A DNA stretch of 64,000 nt, taken from positions 558,001 to 622,000 of the forward strand of contig NZ_JAPEPO010000002.1 in NCBI RefSeq assembly GCF_026340095.1. Direction: 5' to 3'. Under the pieces are notes generated by a model. That model saw only the letters and a program-made list of their open reading frames with translations. It made no database searches and had not been told where the DNA came from. The translations under genes were made by a program, and so were the position numbers. Each line of letters opens with the position of its first letter. Within the stretch, counting starts at the first letter, position 1. This DNA comes from Streptomyces sp. NBC_01446 (lineage in GTDB: Bacteria > Actinomycetota > Actinomycetes > Streptomycetales > Streptomycetaceae). Of the stretch, positions 1 through 7,998 are shown piece after piece.

Positions 1-67
1 GAGCGGCTGTCCCACCTGCGCGGCTGCCGGCTGATGCCCAATGTGACGGGCTGTCACCAGGAGGGGA

Positions 68-262
68 TCAACATCCCTGCTCGGGACGTTCGTCGGCCAC
101 TTCCTCAGGCAGTTCCAAAGAGAACCGCATGGTGTCCTTGCACCGGCAGCGGCGGTGGACGCGGTGTACGTGCCCGTCCGTCAGCCGTGTCACCACCACA
201 GCCACTCGGCGAACGCCGTCAGTCACCGTCATCGGGACATGCAGCTGATGCCGATCCTCCAC
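68..262 (-). CDS. Small hypothetical protein (doubtful)
   Basis: This is an open frame of 64 codons with a GTG start, encoding a basic protein with a Cys-containing stretch HRRCRCKDTMRF and an acidic tail. I do not recognise a family. It lies just beyond the 3' end of the ComB-like gene on the same strand. No clear ribosome binding site precedes the GTG, so it may be only a chance open frame in GC-rich DNA. Confidence 0.2.
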   Translation of the reverse strand: MEDRHQLHVPMTVTDGVRRVAVVVTRLTDGHVHRVHRRCRCKDTMRFSLELPEEVADERPEQGC

Positions 263-306
263 CGGAGGCCGGCTCTCGCACGGCGAGAGTCCGACCTCAC
301 GAGCGA

Positions 307-1008
307 TCAGCTCGAAGCCTCGTCGGTCAGCGAAGACCCGGCTGCCGCACGGAGGACCATGAGCGATTCGTCCAAGGTCGCCACCATGGCAAAGGGGAAC
401 CGGTCGAGCTCCAGACAGAGTTCGACGTCATCAGAATGGACTCCTTGACGCACACCCTCCGCCAGCTCGGCGGCGGCGCGCGACTCACCGGCACGGCGCA
501 GGAACCCAGTTGCGTCCGTCGCAGCCTCGGTGGCTCTCCGAGCGATGTATTGAGCACACGCCAGATCTTCATCGGCCTGCCCGTCCTCGCCGGTGACGAC
601 GAACGTGACACTGTCACTCTTGTTCGTCCGCAAGAGCCGAGCAGTTGCCTCCGCCACCACGAAGCTGGCGCACAGCACCAGCGACGCCTCCTTGACCGCG
701 AGGGCGCCGACCGTCCCTGCCGTGGTCTTCTGCACAACGGTCCGTCCGCCAAGGTCAATAGACCGCATCAGGCCCGGCGAGTTGACGGTGTCGAACCCGG
801 GCGCGGGCGGACCGTCCTTGAGCGCCACCCAATCCGGGTGGCGAGCTTTGAGCGCGAGGGCTTCGTCCAGCGACGCAGCAAGAACGATCTTTTCCGCCCC
901 CTGGGCGAAGGCCCAGGCAGCCACTGTGAAAGCACGCATGACGTCGACAACGACCGCCACGGACGGGGCTTCGACCAGCTCAGTGATGCCAAGGAAACGA
1001 GCGTTCAT
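307..1008 (-). CDS. 2-phosphosulfolactate phosphatase family (ComB-like) protein
   Basis: The 233-residue protein has the ComB fold signature. It starts with an N-terminal [16 protein letters not shown] (residues about 18-33) matching the family's DVLRATT-like segment. A central TTAGTVGAL loop (about 95-103) follows, and then the [18 protein letters not shown] block (about 139-156). Founding members hydrolyse 2-phosphosulfolactate to sulfolactate in coenzyme M synthesis. Actinobacterial homologues are common without that pathway, so the substrate here is unknown. No other CoM or sulfolactate genes are nearby. Length is normal for the family. The ATG at 1008 directly follows a weak GACCGG sequence. 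Confidence 0.75.
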   Translation of the reverse strand: MNARFLGITELVEAPSVAVVVDVMRAFTVAAWAFAQGAEKIVLAASLDEALALKARHPDWVALKDGPPAPGFDTVNSPGLMRSIDLGGRTVVQKTTAGTVGALAVKEASLVLCASFVVAEATARLLRTNKSDSVTFVVTGEDGQADEDLACAQYIARRATEAATDATGFLRRAGESRAAAELAEGVRQGVHSDDVELCLELDRFPFAMVATLDESLMVLRAAAGSSLTDEASS

Positions 1009-1361
1009 CCGGTCATGATCGCGTATGCCCGACCCGAAGCACCCGGGCAGTGATACGCATCACGTCACCGGTCTCGGAATGCGGCACCTCCGGCCGACTG
1101 CGTCGCGAAAGCAGTGCGCAACGACACGCCTGCTCAATCGCCGAGTGGGATGCGGCGATTCGGTGCGGCCACCGTGTCGGCATGTCGACGCCGTTCACCG
1201 GTCCCCGTCTCTGCGCGGCCATCGCCGGTCACCCGGCCTACAGCGACACGACTCTCGAAACCGCCGCCGACTCCTGTCGCCTCGCCAACAGCCGGGCTCG
1301 GGCCGGGGATTCCGCCGCGGCCTGGTGACATCTGCCGTCCCAGGCCGGACAGTGGCATCAC
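1009..1361. other. Intergenic stretch without a supported gene
   Basis: This 353-base stretch separates the ComB-like gene from the methyltransferase gene. Several short frames are open on both strands, but none has a ribosome binding site or a recognisable family. I see no convincing gene here. Confidence 0.5.
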
Positions 1362-2138
1362 CTACTCGGCGGCGCGGGCCACAAGCAGCGGCTGGAAGAA
1401 CCCCGTCTCCTCCGGCATCCGCCACCCGACGTCGACGAACCCGGCCTCAGCTGCGAGACCGGCCAGCCGGTCCCGGCCCAGCGCCCAGTAAGTGGTCCGG
1501 CGGACCTTGACGCGCCAGTCCCCAGCTGCCTCAAAGAGTTGGAAGTGCTCCAGGTCGTAGTGCTCGCCGTCGTCATGCCAGTGCCAGAGCTGGAAGGTGA
1601 CGGTACGTTCTCCATCGTCAGCACCGTCGCCGATCCCCTGAACTTGTGGAGGCGTCGAAGCCGGGCGGTCACGCAGCAGGTCGTCATAGGGGCGTGTGCT
1701 GACCAGCAGTAGGCCGCGGGGGCGCAGCACACGGCGCATCTCGGCCAGGGCGGCGAGCGCATCCTGTTCTGTCAGCAGGTGAGGCAGAGAATTGTCAGCG
1801 CACACGACGGCGTCGAAGCGACCATCGATAAACGGAAGGCTTCGCATATCAGCGGCGGCCGTGCAAAGGCTCAGGCCCCGGCGAGCGGCCTCACGGGCAG
1901 CGCGAACGGCGGCCCGGGGGCTGAGATCGGTCCCGGTGACGCAGTGCCCGCGCAGCGCCAGGCCGATGGCCTGCGTTCCGATCCCGCAGGAACAGTCGAG
2001 CACCGCCACACGATCCTGGCCGATCTGGGCATCCAGAGCATCTCCCTGCCGGCGGATGCTCGCGTCCCAGTCCGGGTAGATCAGGTGGTAGTCGTCAGCC
2101 AGCTCGTCATAGAAGTGCCCCACCGATGCCTCGGACAT
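1362..2138 (-). CDS. Class I SAM-dependent methyltransferase
   Basis: The 258-residue protein has a methyltransferase domain. Motif I is VAVLDCSCGIGTQAIGLA (residues about 44-61), followed by the acidic end of strand 2 (VTGTDLSPRA, about 68-77) and motif IV FDAVVCADNSLPHL (about 109-122). The CSCGIGTQ loop and the N-terminal YDELADDYHLIYPDWD resemble glycine/sarcosine or small-molecule N-methyltransferases, but the acceptor cannot be read from sequence. It is presumably cytoplasmic; no signal peptide is visible. It stands alone: the next gene downstream is more than 350 bases away and the upstream side borders an IS remnant. Confidence 0.85.
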   Translation of the reverse strand: MSEASVGHFYDELADDYHLIYPDWDASIRRQGDALDAQIGQDRVAVLDCSCGIGTQAIGLALRGHCVTGTDLSPRAAVRAAREAARRGLSLCTAAADMRSLPFIDGRFDAVVCADNSLPHLLTEQDALAALAEMRRVLRPRGLLLVSTRPYDDLLRDRPASTPPQVQGIGDGADDGERTVTFQLWHWHDDGEHYDLEHFQLFEAAGDWRVKVRRTTYWALGRDRLAGLAAEAGFVDVGWRMPEETGFFQPLLVARAAE

Positions 2139-2227
2139 GGCCCGAGATTAACGCGCCCTCCCTCACGAGGGACCTGACCGCCCAATGACCGACGCAAACC
2201 CGCTGACCGCAGCGCAGTCCTTCCCCC

Positions 2228-2622
2228 GTGAACGTCTACGAGCGCGCTAATCACCAGTCGGCGTTGAAACACATCGGCAAAGCTGTTGCCGAACGTGAAC
2301 CAGCGGAGACGATCGACGAGTTCGCCCGCCGGAGGACCAGGCGAGAGTGGACTACCTCGGCTTCATCGAGCTGGTCCTCTCCGAAGTGTTCGTCGTCCGC
2401 GACGACCGCCGCTTCTGACAGGGCCTGCGGCTGTCTCTGTTGCCGCACCACAAGACGCTCGACGAGTACGACTTTTCCCTCCAGCCCGACCTCGACCCCG
2501 CAAGGTCGAAGAACCTCGCCACTCTCACGTTTGTCGAGGCAAGGCGAACGCCGCCCTCCTGGGACCGCCAGCGGTCAGCCAGACGCATATCTCTGTCGCC
2601 CTCGCGGTCACAGCCTGCCACG
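2228..2622 (+). pseudogene. IS21-family helper ATPase (IstB) remnant
   Basis: Fragments of an IstB-like protein are readable in three segments. The first is an N-terminal MNVYERANHQSALKHIGKAV. The second is VDYLGFIELVLSE, then LPHHKTLDEYDFSLQPDLDP and KNLATLTFVEA. The third, after a frame change near 2540, is NAALLGPPAVSQTHISVALA. A frame change near 2335, an in-frame TGA at 2416-2418 (where an Arg codon CGA is expected), and decay of the Walker A loop from GPPGVGKT to GPPAVSQT all show it is dead. The C-terminal two thirds (Walker B and beyond) and the partner transposase IstA are missing. Confidence 0.8.
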
Positions 2623-2812
2623 TCCCACATCACGCAGCCCGTGTTGTCCACGCTGGCCTCGGCGAACGACAGTCGGCCTCGGTCGCCGCTCCCGAACCGG
2701 GGAGGTCCGAGCCGGACAACTCCCACGGTGAGAAAACCCGAGGTACTGCCGTCGCCGCCGTCCACTGCATTCAACTCGACCCGGAATACACTCATCCATT
2801 CACCGACCGCTC

Positions 2813-3370
2813 TCAGCGCAGATCGAGCAACATCACGTCATGCAGGTCCGCGCTCTCCCCCCACAGCCGCGCCTCGCCGATCTTGCGGTATCCCCACGCC
2901 CGGTAAGCGGCCGACGCCGCCTTGCTGCCCGGGTGGACGTTCAGCAGCACCCGCTCGGCGCCGATGCCGTCGAGCAGCATCTCGTGCAGACGACGCGCGA
3001 TGCCCTGTCCACGCCACGGTCCGCGCACGGCGAGTTCCATGAGCCCGAAAGTGCGGTGCCCGTCCTCGCGCCGCATGTCCTCGGGTACCGGCTCGGTCAG
3101 TTCGTCCCACCAGCCCGTGTCGGGACCAAGCGGGAAACCGTACGCCATGCCGACCGGCTCGCCGGCCTCACAACGGGCCAAGGTGGCGCGGAACGTGGGG
3201 TTGCGAGCCTGGACAGGAAAGCGGCGGAAGGCGGCAGCGACGTCATCCTCGGTCTCGTTATAAGGAGGCCCGGCGAACGCTTCGGCGTAGATCAGCCTCA
3301 ACGCGTCCACAGCCTGTACTGCGGCCGAGCCGCCCATACGCTCCAACGCGATGACCCCCTGCTGCGCCAT
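2813..3370 (-). CDS. GNAT family N-acetyltransferase
   Basis: The 185-residue protein starts at the ATG at 3370, which has GAGGGGG just upstream; longer upstream frames are less likely. The acetyl-CoA binding segment is LAVRGPWRGQGIARRLHEML (residues about 118-137), the R/QxxGxG/A loop of GNATs, followed by LLNVHPGSKAASAAYRAWGY typical of the C-terminal helix and strand. It should transfer acetyl from acetyl-CoA to an amine; the substrate is unknown. It is divergent from a second, unrelated GNAT gene that begins about 160 bases away. Confidence 0.85.
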   Translation of the reverse strand: MAQQGVIALERMGGSAAVQAVDALRLIYAEAFAGPPYNETEDDVAAAFRRFPVQARNPTFRATLARCEAGEPVGMAYGFPLGPDTGWWDELTEPVPEDMRREDGHRTFGLMELAVRGPWRGQGIARRLHEMLLDGIGAERVLLNVHPGSKAASAAYRAWGYRKIGEARLWGESADLHDVMLLDLR

Positions 3371-3527
3371 GTGGTCCCCCTCGGACGGTCGCCCAATTAC
3401 GCTCACACTCCCCGACAGTGGCACCCACGCCCCAGTCCCGACCTCGACCCTACTCAGGCCACAGTCGACCAGGGAAAGAACAAGAGGCATTCCGCGCCGG
3501 TGTCCCGGTAGAAGGCAGAGTAGGGGC

Positions 3528-4031
3528 ATGTCTACGTACGAGACGATGTCGTTCCGCCTTGAGACCGAGCGGCTGATACTGCGGCCGTGGGTTGAGTCGG
3601 ACGCCGCTGAACTCCGCGCCCTCCACTCCGAACGCGGCAACGGGACGCCCACGGTGGAGTACACCCGGACGCTCATCGCGAAACAGCTCACCGCAGCAGC
3701 GACAACAGGGATTGCCCTGCTGCCCATCCAGCGCCGTGAAGAGGGCGACTTCATCGGCTATTGCGGGTTGATCATCGGCCGCGCCACCGTAGAGGAACCT
3801 GAAATCGCGTATGAGTTGTTCCAGCGCGCGCATGGACGTGGCTATGCCACCGAGGCGGCCGGTGCAGTGCTCGATGCCGCCATTGCGACCGGGCGGAAAC
3901 GGCTCTGGTCGACCGTCGGCACATGGAACACACCGTCGTTGCGTGTCCTTGAGAAGCTCGGGTTCGAGCGGGATCACGTGTCCACGGACGACAGCGGTGA
4001 AGTGGTATGGCTCACACGCTCGTTGCCCTGA
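3528..4031 (+). CDS. RimJ/RimL-type GNAT acetyltransferase
   Basis: The 167-residue protein begins at the ATG at 3528. The N-terminal TERLILRPWVESDAAELRAL is the classic opening of RimJ/RimL-like acetyltransferases. ELFQRAHGRGYATEAAGAVL (about 102-121) carries the acetyl-CoA loop, and WNTPSLRVLEKLGFERDHV is the conserved C-terminal block. Family members acetylate N-terminal residues of ribosomal proteins or small amines such as antibiotics; which applies here cannot be said. It lies between the divergent GNAT gene and a stretch of transposase remnants. Confidence 0.85.
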   Translation: MSTYETMSFRLETERLILRPWVESDAAELRALHSERGNGTPTVEYTRTLIAKQLTAAATTGIALLPIQRREEGDFIGYCGLIIGRATVEEPEIAYELFQRAHGRGYATEAAGAVLDAAIATGRKRLWSTVGTWNTPSLRVLEKLGFERDHVSTDDSGEVVWLTRSLP

Positions 4032-4075
4032 CGCGGGGTCGTCGCGCCCCGGGACTGCATGCTCACGTGATCGAG

Positions 4076-4246
4076 TGCGCTCAGGCGGAGTAGGCGGCTT
4101 GACGGCAGTGGCGGGCCGGCTCGGGATCGGGCTTGGAAACGGCGACGCCAGTGGGACAATTCGAGCCGGTGGGCCGTGTCGTGGATGCGCTGGACAACGA
4201 GGGCGATGAACAGGCGGACGATCTTTTCGCAGGTGAGCGGGATCAA
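4076..4246 (-). pseudogene. IS701-like transposase C-terminal remnant
   Basis: On the minus strand the segment IPLTCEKIVRLFIALVVQRI followed by HRLELSHWRRRFQARSRA matches the C-terminal end of IS701-like transposases in actinomycetes (consensus close to LTxxEIRxLFxAL then HWSxWRRRHQARAR). The upstream part of the gene is absent or out of frame and no catalytic residues remain. The reading frame runs past the expected stop. The identification rests on this short conserved tail only. Confidence 0.55.
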
Positions 4247-4365
4247 CTAGTCCGGGCCGGGCGGCGGGTGTGCTCTGTCGGCGGTCACGCAATTCGGCTC
4301 TGTCGGAGAGCTCGTGACGCCGCGCGGCTGAACTGGCATATATCGAGAACGCGGTTCAGGGGCTT

Positions 4366-4712
4366 TTGGGGCGGCTGCTACTGCATTTAGCTGATGTGGT
4401 GATGGAGTCGGCCAGACGTACGGCTGAGACGGTCACGTTACGTGCGTCGTGTCCGCCTTTTCGGCGAGATGTACGCGGTGCCGACTGCCGTCATGGACGG
4501 TGCACGGCCGCTACATCCGCAGGCTGTCCGACGCACCGCTCGGTGGTGCGGCCGTCGTGATCGAGTTGACCGTGTACCGGTTCAAGCGCCTCAACTCGGC
4601 TCGCCCTGCAGTGACGTTCGCCAAGCAGATCCCTTCCCTGACCAGCCCGCACGCCCGCTATACCCCGCTGCTGCGCGGCGTCAGTCGCTTCTCACCTCTT
4701 GCTCGGGCATAG
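4366..4712 (+). pseudogene. ISL3-family transposase N-terminal remnant
   Basis: Two frames together resemble the N-terminal zinc-finger and HTH region of ISL3 transposases. A first part has METAxTVTLRASC-like residues. After a frame change near 4445-4450 comes WTVHGRYIRRLSDAPLGGAA and VVIELTVYRFKR, then PAVTFAKQIPSLTSPHARYT and a stop at 4710-4712. The conserved Cys residues of the zinc finger are partly lost (for example RLNSARPAV where RCxNxxCPA is usual). Everything downstream, including the DDE domain, is missing. Confidence 0.7.
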
Positions 4713-4997
4713 CCGTACCTGTGCCCTGACAACCGAGAGCAGGCGGTGACCAGCACCCGCAGGTTCGCGACGGCCCTCACACTCCTCGGGAGTGATCTTC
4801 TCGTCGCGACGATCCAGCTGCTCACCTGCATTACAGCTCAGCATGTCCACTCCGCCGTCATACGTCACGAGCGCGGCTTCTCGAAGCCCCAGGAACGCTG
4901 GCCCTCCGCCTGCCCGAACGATACGGCGATGTGGCCCCGGCCACTGCCTTCCGTGCGCGAGGATGACCGCGTCGACGGACGTTGCGATTTGAAGTGT

Positions 4998-5027
4998 TCT
5001 CCTCCCTTCGCAAGCTGAGGAAGGAGA
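4998..5027 (-). repeat. Right-end subterminal hairpin of the IS605-type element
   Basis: The arms TCTCCTCCCTT (4998-5008) and GAGGAAGGAGA (5017-5027) can pair over ten or eleven positions with one internal mismatch. The hairpin lies immediately after the tnpB stop codon. In IS605-type elements this is the transposase-recognised right end and also the scaffold part of the guide RNA used by TnpB. Confidence 0.6.
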
Positions 5028-5034
5028 TTCCCGT

Positions 5035-6366
5035 CTACCTTGCGGTGGCGGGCTTGACGCGCTTTACACGCCTGACGACTGCCCTCCCGGCAGCCGGGAT
5101 GAGCGCGTGGCCCGTCCGGTACAGGTGCAAGATGTTGCGGGCCGCGTTGAAATCGGCGTTGCCCGACCATCCGCAGTCCGGGTTCTTGCATACGAACGTG
5201 GCCTGGTCCTGTCGGCTGCCGGGCGTGATGAAGCCGCAGGCAGAGCAGCGTCGGGAGGTGTGCGGGGCGGGCACCTTGTGCAGGGTGCCGCCGTACCGGC
5301 CGGCCTTGTACGTCAGCATCGTGACCGTCCTGCCCCATGCCTCCTGGCTGATGGAGCGGTTGAGTCCGGCCTTTTGGGCGACGCCTGTCCCCGGCTCGGC
5401 GATGGTGCCCCGAGCGGACTTGACCATGTTCGTGATGGTGAGTGCTTCGACCACTATGACGCCGTACGTCTGGGCGAGGCGGGTGGTCGTCTTGTGCTGC
5501 CAGTCCTGGTGTCGTCGCGTGGCTTTTGCGCGCAGCCCTCGGATCTGGTCATAGGTGTGGTTCAGGCGGCGGCTGGTGCGCTCGCCGGGCTTGCGGTGTG
5601 TCTTGCGCTGGGCGGCCCGGCGCTCCAGGCGCCAGAGCTTGCTCTTTTCCATGGTGTTCAGCCACTTGTCACGGTCGGCGCTGCCATCCGGGAGGCGAGG
5701 CGCACGCCCGTGGTCCTGGTGGTTGCCGTCCGAGAGGGCGAGGGGCAGGTTCACCCCGGCGTCGATTCCGACCTGTGCCCCCGGGTGGGATGCGGGCCTG
5801 GCTTCGAGGCTCTGCACACGGAAGGCGATGTGCCATCCCAGGTGGTCCTTGACCAGCCGTGCCCCGGTGATCCGGTTGTCGGCGTTCGCCTTGTTGCCCA
5901 CGGGGAGGTCTTTGGTCCAACGGAAGCGGACACGGCCGGCCTTGGGAATGTTGGCCATGCCCCAGCGGCGGTGCACCCGCTTGATCTGGAGGTCACGGCC
6001 CTGCGGGATGTCCACGCTCATCACGGACCGGAACCGGCCCTTGAAGTTCGGAGCATCGGCGCGGCCGTCCCAGAAGTTCTTCCAGGCCTGGAAGTACGTC
6101 TTGAGGACCGCTTGCGCGGCCTGCGCAGGAAGGACGGCGAGGAAATCGATCTCCTTGCGGGCCTGGCGTATCGCGGCGTCCGCGTTCGCCAGAGTCCGCT
6201 TCTCCTTCGGCATCATCTGCCACCACGCGTGCAGGCAGTTCCACATCGCGCGGGCGGCATGCGCCTGCTCATCGATGAGGAGAGTCTCGGCAGGAGACAA
6301 TGCCAGTCGGGCACGGTGCCCGAACTGCCGCTTCTCCCAACCAAGTTCACCCACAGTGATCACCAT
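5035..6366 (-). CDS. tnpB: RNA-guided endonuclease TnpB (IS605 OrfB family)
   Basis: The 443-residue protein is full length for TnpB. A RuvC-like catalytic triad is visible: Asp in QVGIDAGVN (about residue 200), Glu in VVEALTITNM (about 305) and Asp in GNADFNAARNI (about 404). The zinc ribbon between them has CSACG and CKNPDC. The N-terminal domain (RARLALSPAETLLIDEQAHA) begins close to the ATG at 6366. TnpB cuts DNA opposite a guide RNA copied from the right end and flanking DNA, next to a TTGAT-like motif. No frameshift or lost catalytic residue is seen, in contrast to the neighbouring tnpA. Confidence 0.9.
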   Translation of the reverse strand: MVITVGELGWEKRQFGHRARLALSPAETLLIDEQAHAARAMWNCLHAWWQMMPKEKRTLANADAAIRQARKEIDFLAVLPAQAAQAVLKTYFQAWKNFWDGRADAPNFKGRFRSVMSVDIPQGRDLQIKRVHRRWGMANIPKAGRVRFRWTKDLPVGNKANADNRITGARLVKDHLGWHIAFRVQSLEARPASHPGAQVGIDAGVNLPLALSDGNHQDHGRAPRLPDGSADRDKWLNTMEKSKLWRLERRAAQRKTHRKPGERTSRRLNHTYDQIRGLRAKATRRHQDWQHKTTTRLAQTYGVIVVEALTITNMVKSARGTIAEPGTGVAQKAGLNRSISQEAWGRTVTMLTYKAGRYGGTLHKVPAPHTSRRCSACGFITPGSRQDQATFVCKNPDCGWSGNADFNAARNILHLYRTGHALIPAAGRAVVRRVKRVKPATAR

Positions 6367-6380
6367 ACTACCGGTGGTCC

Positions 6381-6779
6381 ATGCCGCCGTGATGGAAGCC
6401 GAACCCCGATATCAGAACCGGCCGGCACATCGTCCCCAACCCGCACGTCATGCGGGAGGCGTGCACGGACTTCGAGGCCGAGCTGAAGCAGTTCAACGAG
6501 GACAACCACCTGCACCTGCACTACCCGCCCACGGTCCAGCTCTCCAAGCTGGTCAACTCCCCCAAAGACATCTCCTCCAGGCGTCTGCGCCAGGAGTACG
6601 ACACGCACATCCGCCGCCACCTGTGGGGCGGCCACTTCTGGTCCGGCTCCCACTTCGCAGGAAGCTGCCACGGTGCGCCCCTGACCGTCGCACGCCAATA
6701 CATCGACAACCAGAAGCACCCCGTAGGCCGAGGTGAACAGTGCCGACCCGTGCTCACCCGCGAGTCAGAGCAGTCCTGA
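6381..6779 (+). pseudogene. tnpA: IS200/IS605 transposase TnpA, inactivated
   Basis: From the ATG at 6381 the frame reads MPP, then TGA (6390-6392), then WKPNPDIRTGRHIV. A functional relative would have an Arg codon at the TGA. Directly after NPHV the sequence jumps to MREACTDFEAELKQF, so about 30 residues of the N-terminal core are missing. The HLH of the HUH motif (NHLHLHYPP), the SKLVNSPKDISSRRLRQEY region and the helix with the presumed catalytic Tyr (ARQYIDNQK) remain. The nonsense codon plus the internal deletion make activity very unlikely. Confidence 0.85.
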
Positions 6780-6793
6780 GATGGCCTTCACCC

Positions 6794-6809
6794 CCGGCGT
6801 AAACGCCGG
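6794..6809. repeat. Left-end hairpin of the IS605-type element
   Basis: CCGGCGT (6794-6800) and ACGCCGG (6803-6809) form a perfect short hairpin just beyond the tnpA stop. It sits inside a weaker outer pair of TGGCC and GGCCA. Its place next to the TTGAT motif fits a left-end recognition structure. Confidence 0.5.
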
Positions 6810-6865
6810 AGCACTGGCCAAGATCAAAAGGTAGAGCGCGAGGTCGACGGTCCCGGTCTTGTTCG

Positions 6866-7573
6866 TCAGACGATGACGGGGACCGTCTCGGCGCGGTTGG
6901 TGGACCAGTTGGTGACGATCGGCTTGTCGACGTTGGCGGTGTCGGGGAGCTTGAGTTCGGCGGGGTTGGGGTCGTTGTCGCTGATGGCGATGATGACGTT
7001 CTCGAACTGCTTACCGGCATTGCTCTTGGTGGTCTTGGGGCTGATACCGGTGTATGCGACGGCGGAGCCAGTGAGCTTGATGGGGTCTTCGCCACCCTGT
7101 CCGACGGGGGAGGCGACGCCGTCGGCGCCGGAGCCGAAGGACACACTGGGCGTGTTGACGTCCAGGTAGCAGGTGATGCCGGACTTGGCCTTGGCGGTTA
7201 CGAGGTAGTAGCCGCCGGCCTGGGACTCCGCGGTGACCGTGAAGTCCAGGTCGTTGGTGCCGCAGGACTGTCCGTAGCCGCTCTTCCCGCCGTCGCCGGA
7301 GCCGCTCTTGCTGTCGTCGCCGGAGTCGGACTTGTCGGCGGAGCCATTGGAGTTGGAGCCGCCGGTGGAGGAGCCGCTGGTGGAGGGGCTTTCGCTGGAG
7401 GAGCTGTCGCTCCCGCCGCTGCCGGCGGAGGCGACGGCAGATGGGGTCGCGGAGCTGCCGGCGTCCGCGGTGTCGTCGTTGTCGCAGGCGGTGGTGGTGG
7501 CGGCGAGGGCCGTCACGGCCGCGGCGGCCAGGACGAGACGGGCGGAACGGGTGGCGAGACGCGAACGCATCAT
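6866..7573 (-). CDS. DUF4232-like lipoprotein with Ser/Gly-rich linker
   Basis: The protein of 235 residues has an Arg-rich N-terminus, a hydrophobic Ala-rich segment, and a lipobox-like TTTAC with Cys at about residue 30. A Ser/Gly/Asp-rich low-complexity linker follows (about 36-98). The C-terminal domain has CGTNDLDFTVTAESQAGGYY and TCYLDVNTPSVSF, matching the DUF4232 pattern of paired Cys residues. It is probably tethered to the outer face of the membrane; function is unknown. ATG codons at 7573 and 7570 are both possible starts. Confidence 0.75.
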   Translation of the reverse strand: MMRSRLATRSARLVLAAAAVTALAATTTACDNDDTADAGSSATPSAVASAGSGGSDSSSSESPSTSGSSTGGSNSNGSADKSDSGDDSKSGSGDGGKSGYGQSCGTNDLDFTVTAESQAGGYYLVTAKAKSGITCYLDVNTPSVSFGSGADGVASPVGQGGEDPIKLTGSAVAYTGISPKTTKSNAGKQFENVIIAISDNDPNPAELKLPDTANVDKPIVTNWSTNRAETVPVIV

Positions 7574-7848
7574 GATCTCCAGCGGCTGTCGGTTGCGGTG
7601 TTTCTGCTGACACCGATGACACTAGGGTCGAGTCGATCCTCAAATGATCCTGTGAATGTCCGGGTTCTGTCTCAGCAACTTCGGTTCCGGGAAGTGGCGT
7701 TGGATTGCACCAACCCCAGCTCAAGGGGCATGTCCGGAACCAAGCGTTAGAATCGCGCCATCGCAGGATCAGATGGTTTCGCGATCAGGACGCCCACGCC
7801 CACCACTCCCGGGAACTGGCCGGCGCCAGCAAAGAAGACACGCGGGAG

Positions 7849-7998
7849 TCCACGCCCCCGCAGGTCTGGGGCTCTCCCGTCTTCCGGCACGTGAACCGGG
7901 TGCTCACCCTGGTCTGGGGCGGCGTCTTCGTCGCCACGGCCGTACTCGGACTGGTTGCGCTGCACACGACGTCCGGTGCCGACTGGTTCAACTGGGTG
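7849..7998 (+). pseudogene. Truncated membrane-protein fragment next to a TnpB element
   Basis: The frame ending against the element reads SPVFRHVNRVLTLVWGGVFV then ATAVLGLVAL and DWFNWV. This is a single good membrane segment with a flanking motif seen in small actinobacterial membrane proteins. The frame is cut at the right end of the TnpB element and closes with a few codons supplied by the element. The rest of the gene is not seen on the far side. Confidence 0.4.

Larger units (their letters stand above)
4988..6827 (-). mobile_element. IS605-type element with divergent tnpA (dead) and tnpB
   Basis: The element has the IS605 arrangement. tnpA reads toward the left end (near 6780-6827) and tnpB reads toward the right end (near 4988-5030), with the two starts back to back. 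The right end has a subterminal hairpin at 4998-5027, and the left end has one at 6794-6809. TTGAT occurs on the minus strand at 6827-6823, exactly at the outer edge of the left end; this pentamer is the target motif of the ISDra2 relatives. tnpA is inactivated, so the element can no longer transpose on its own. Outer limits are inferred from the hairpins and the TTGAT, not from a second copy. Confidence 0.7.
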
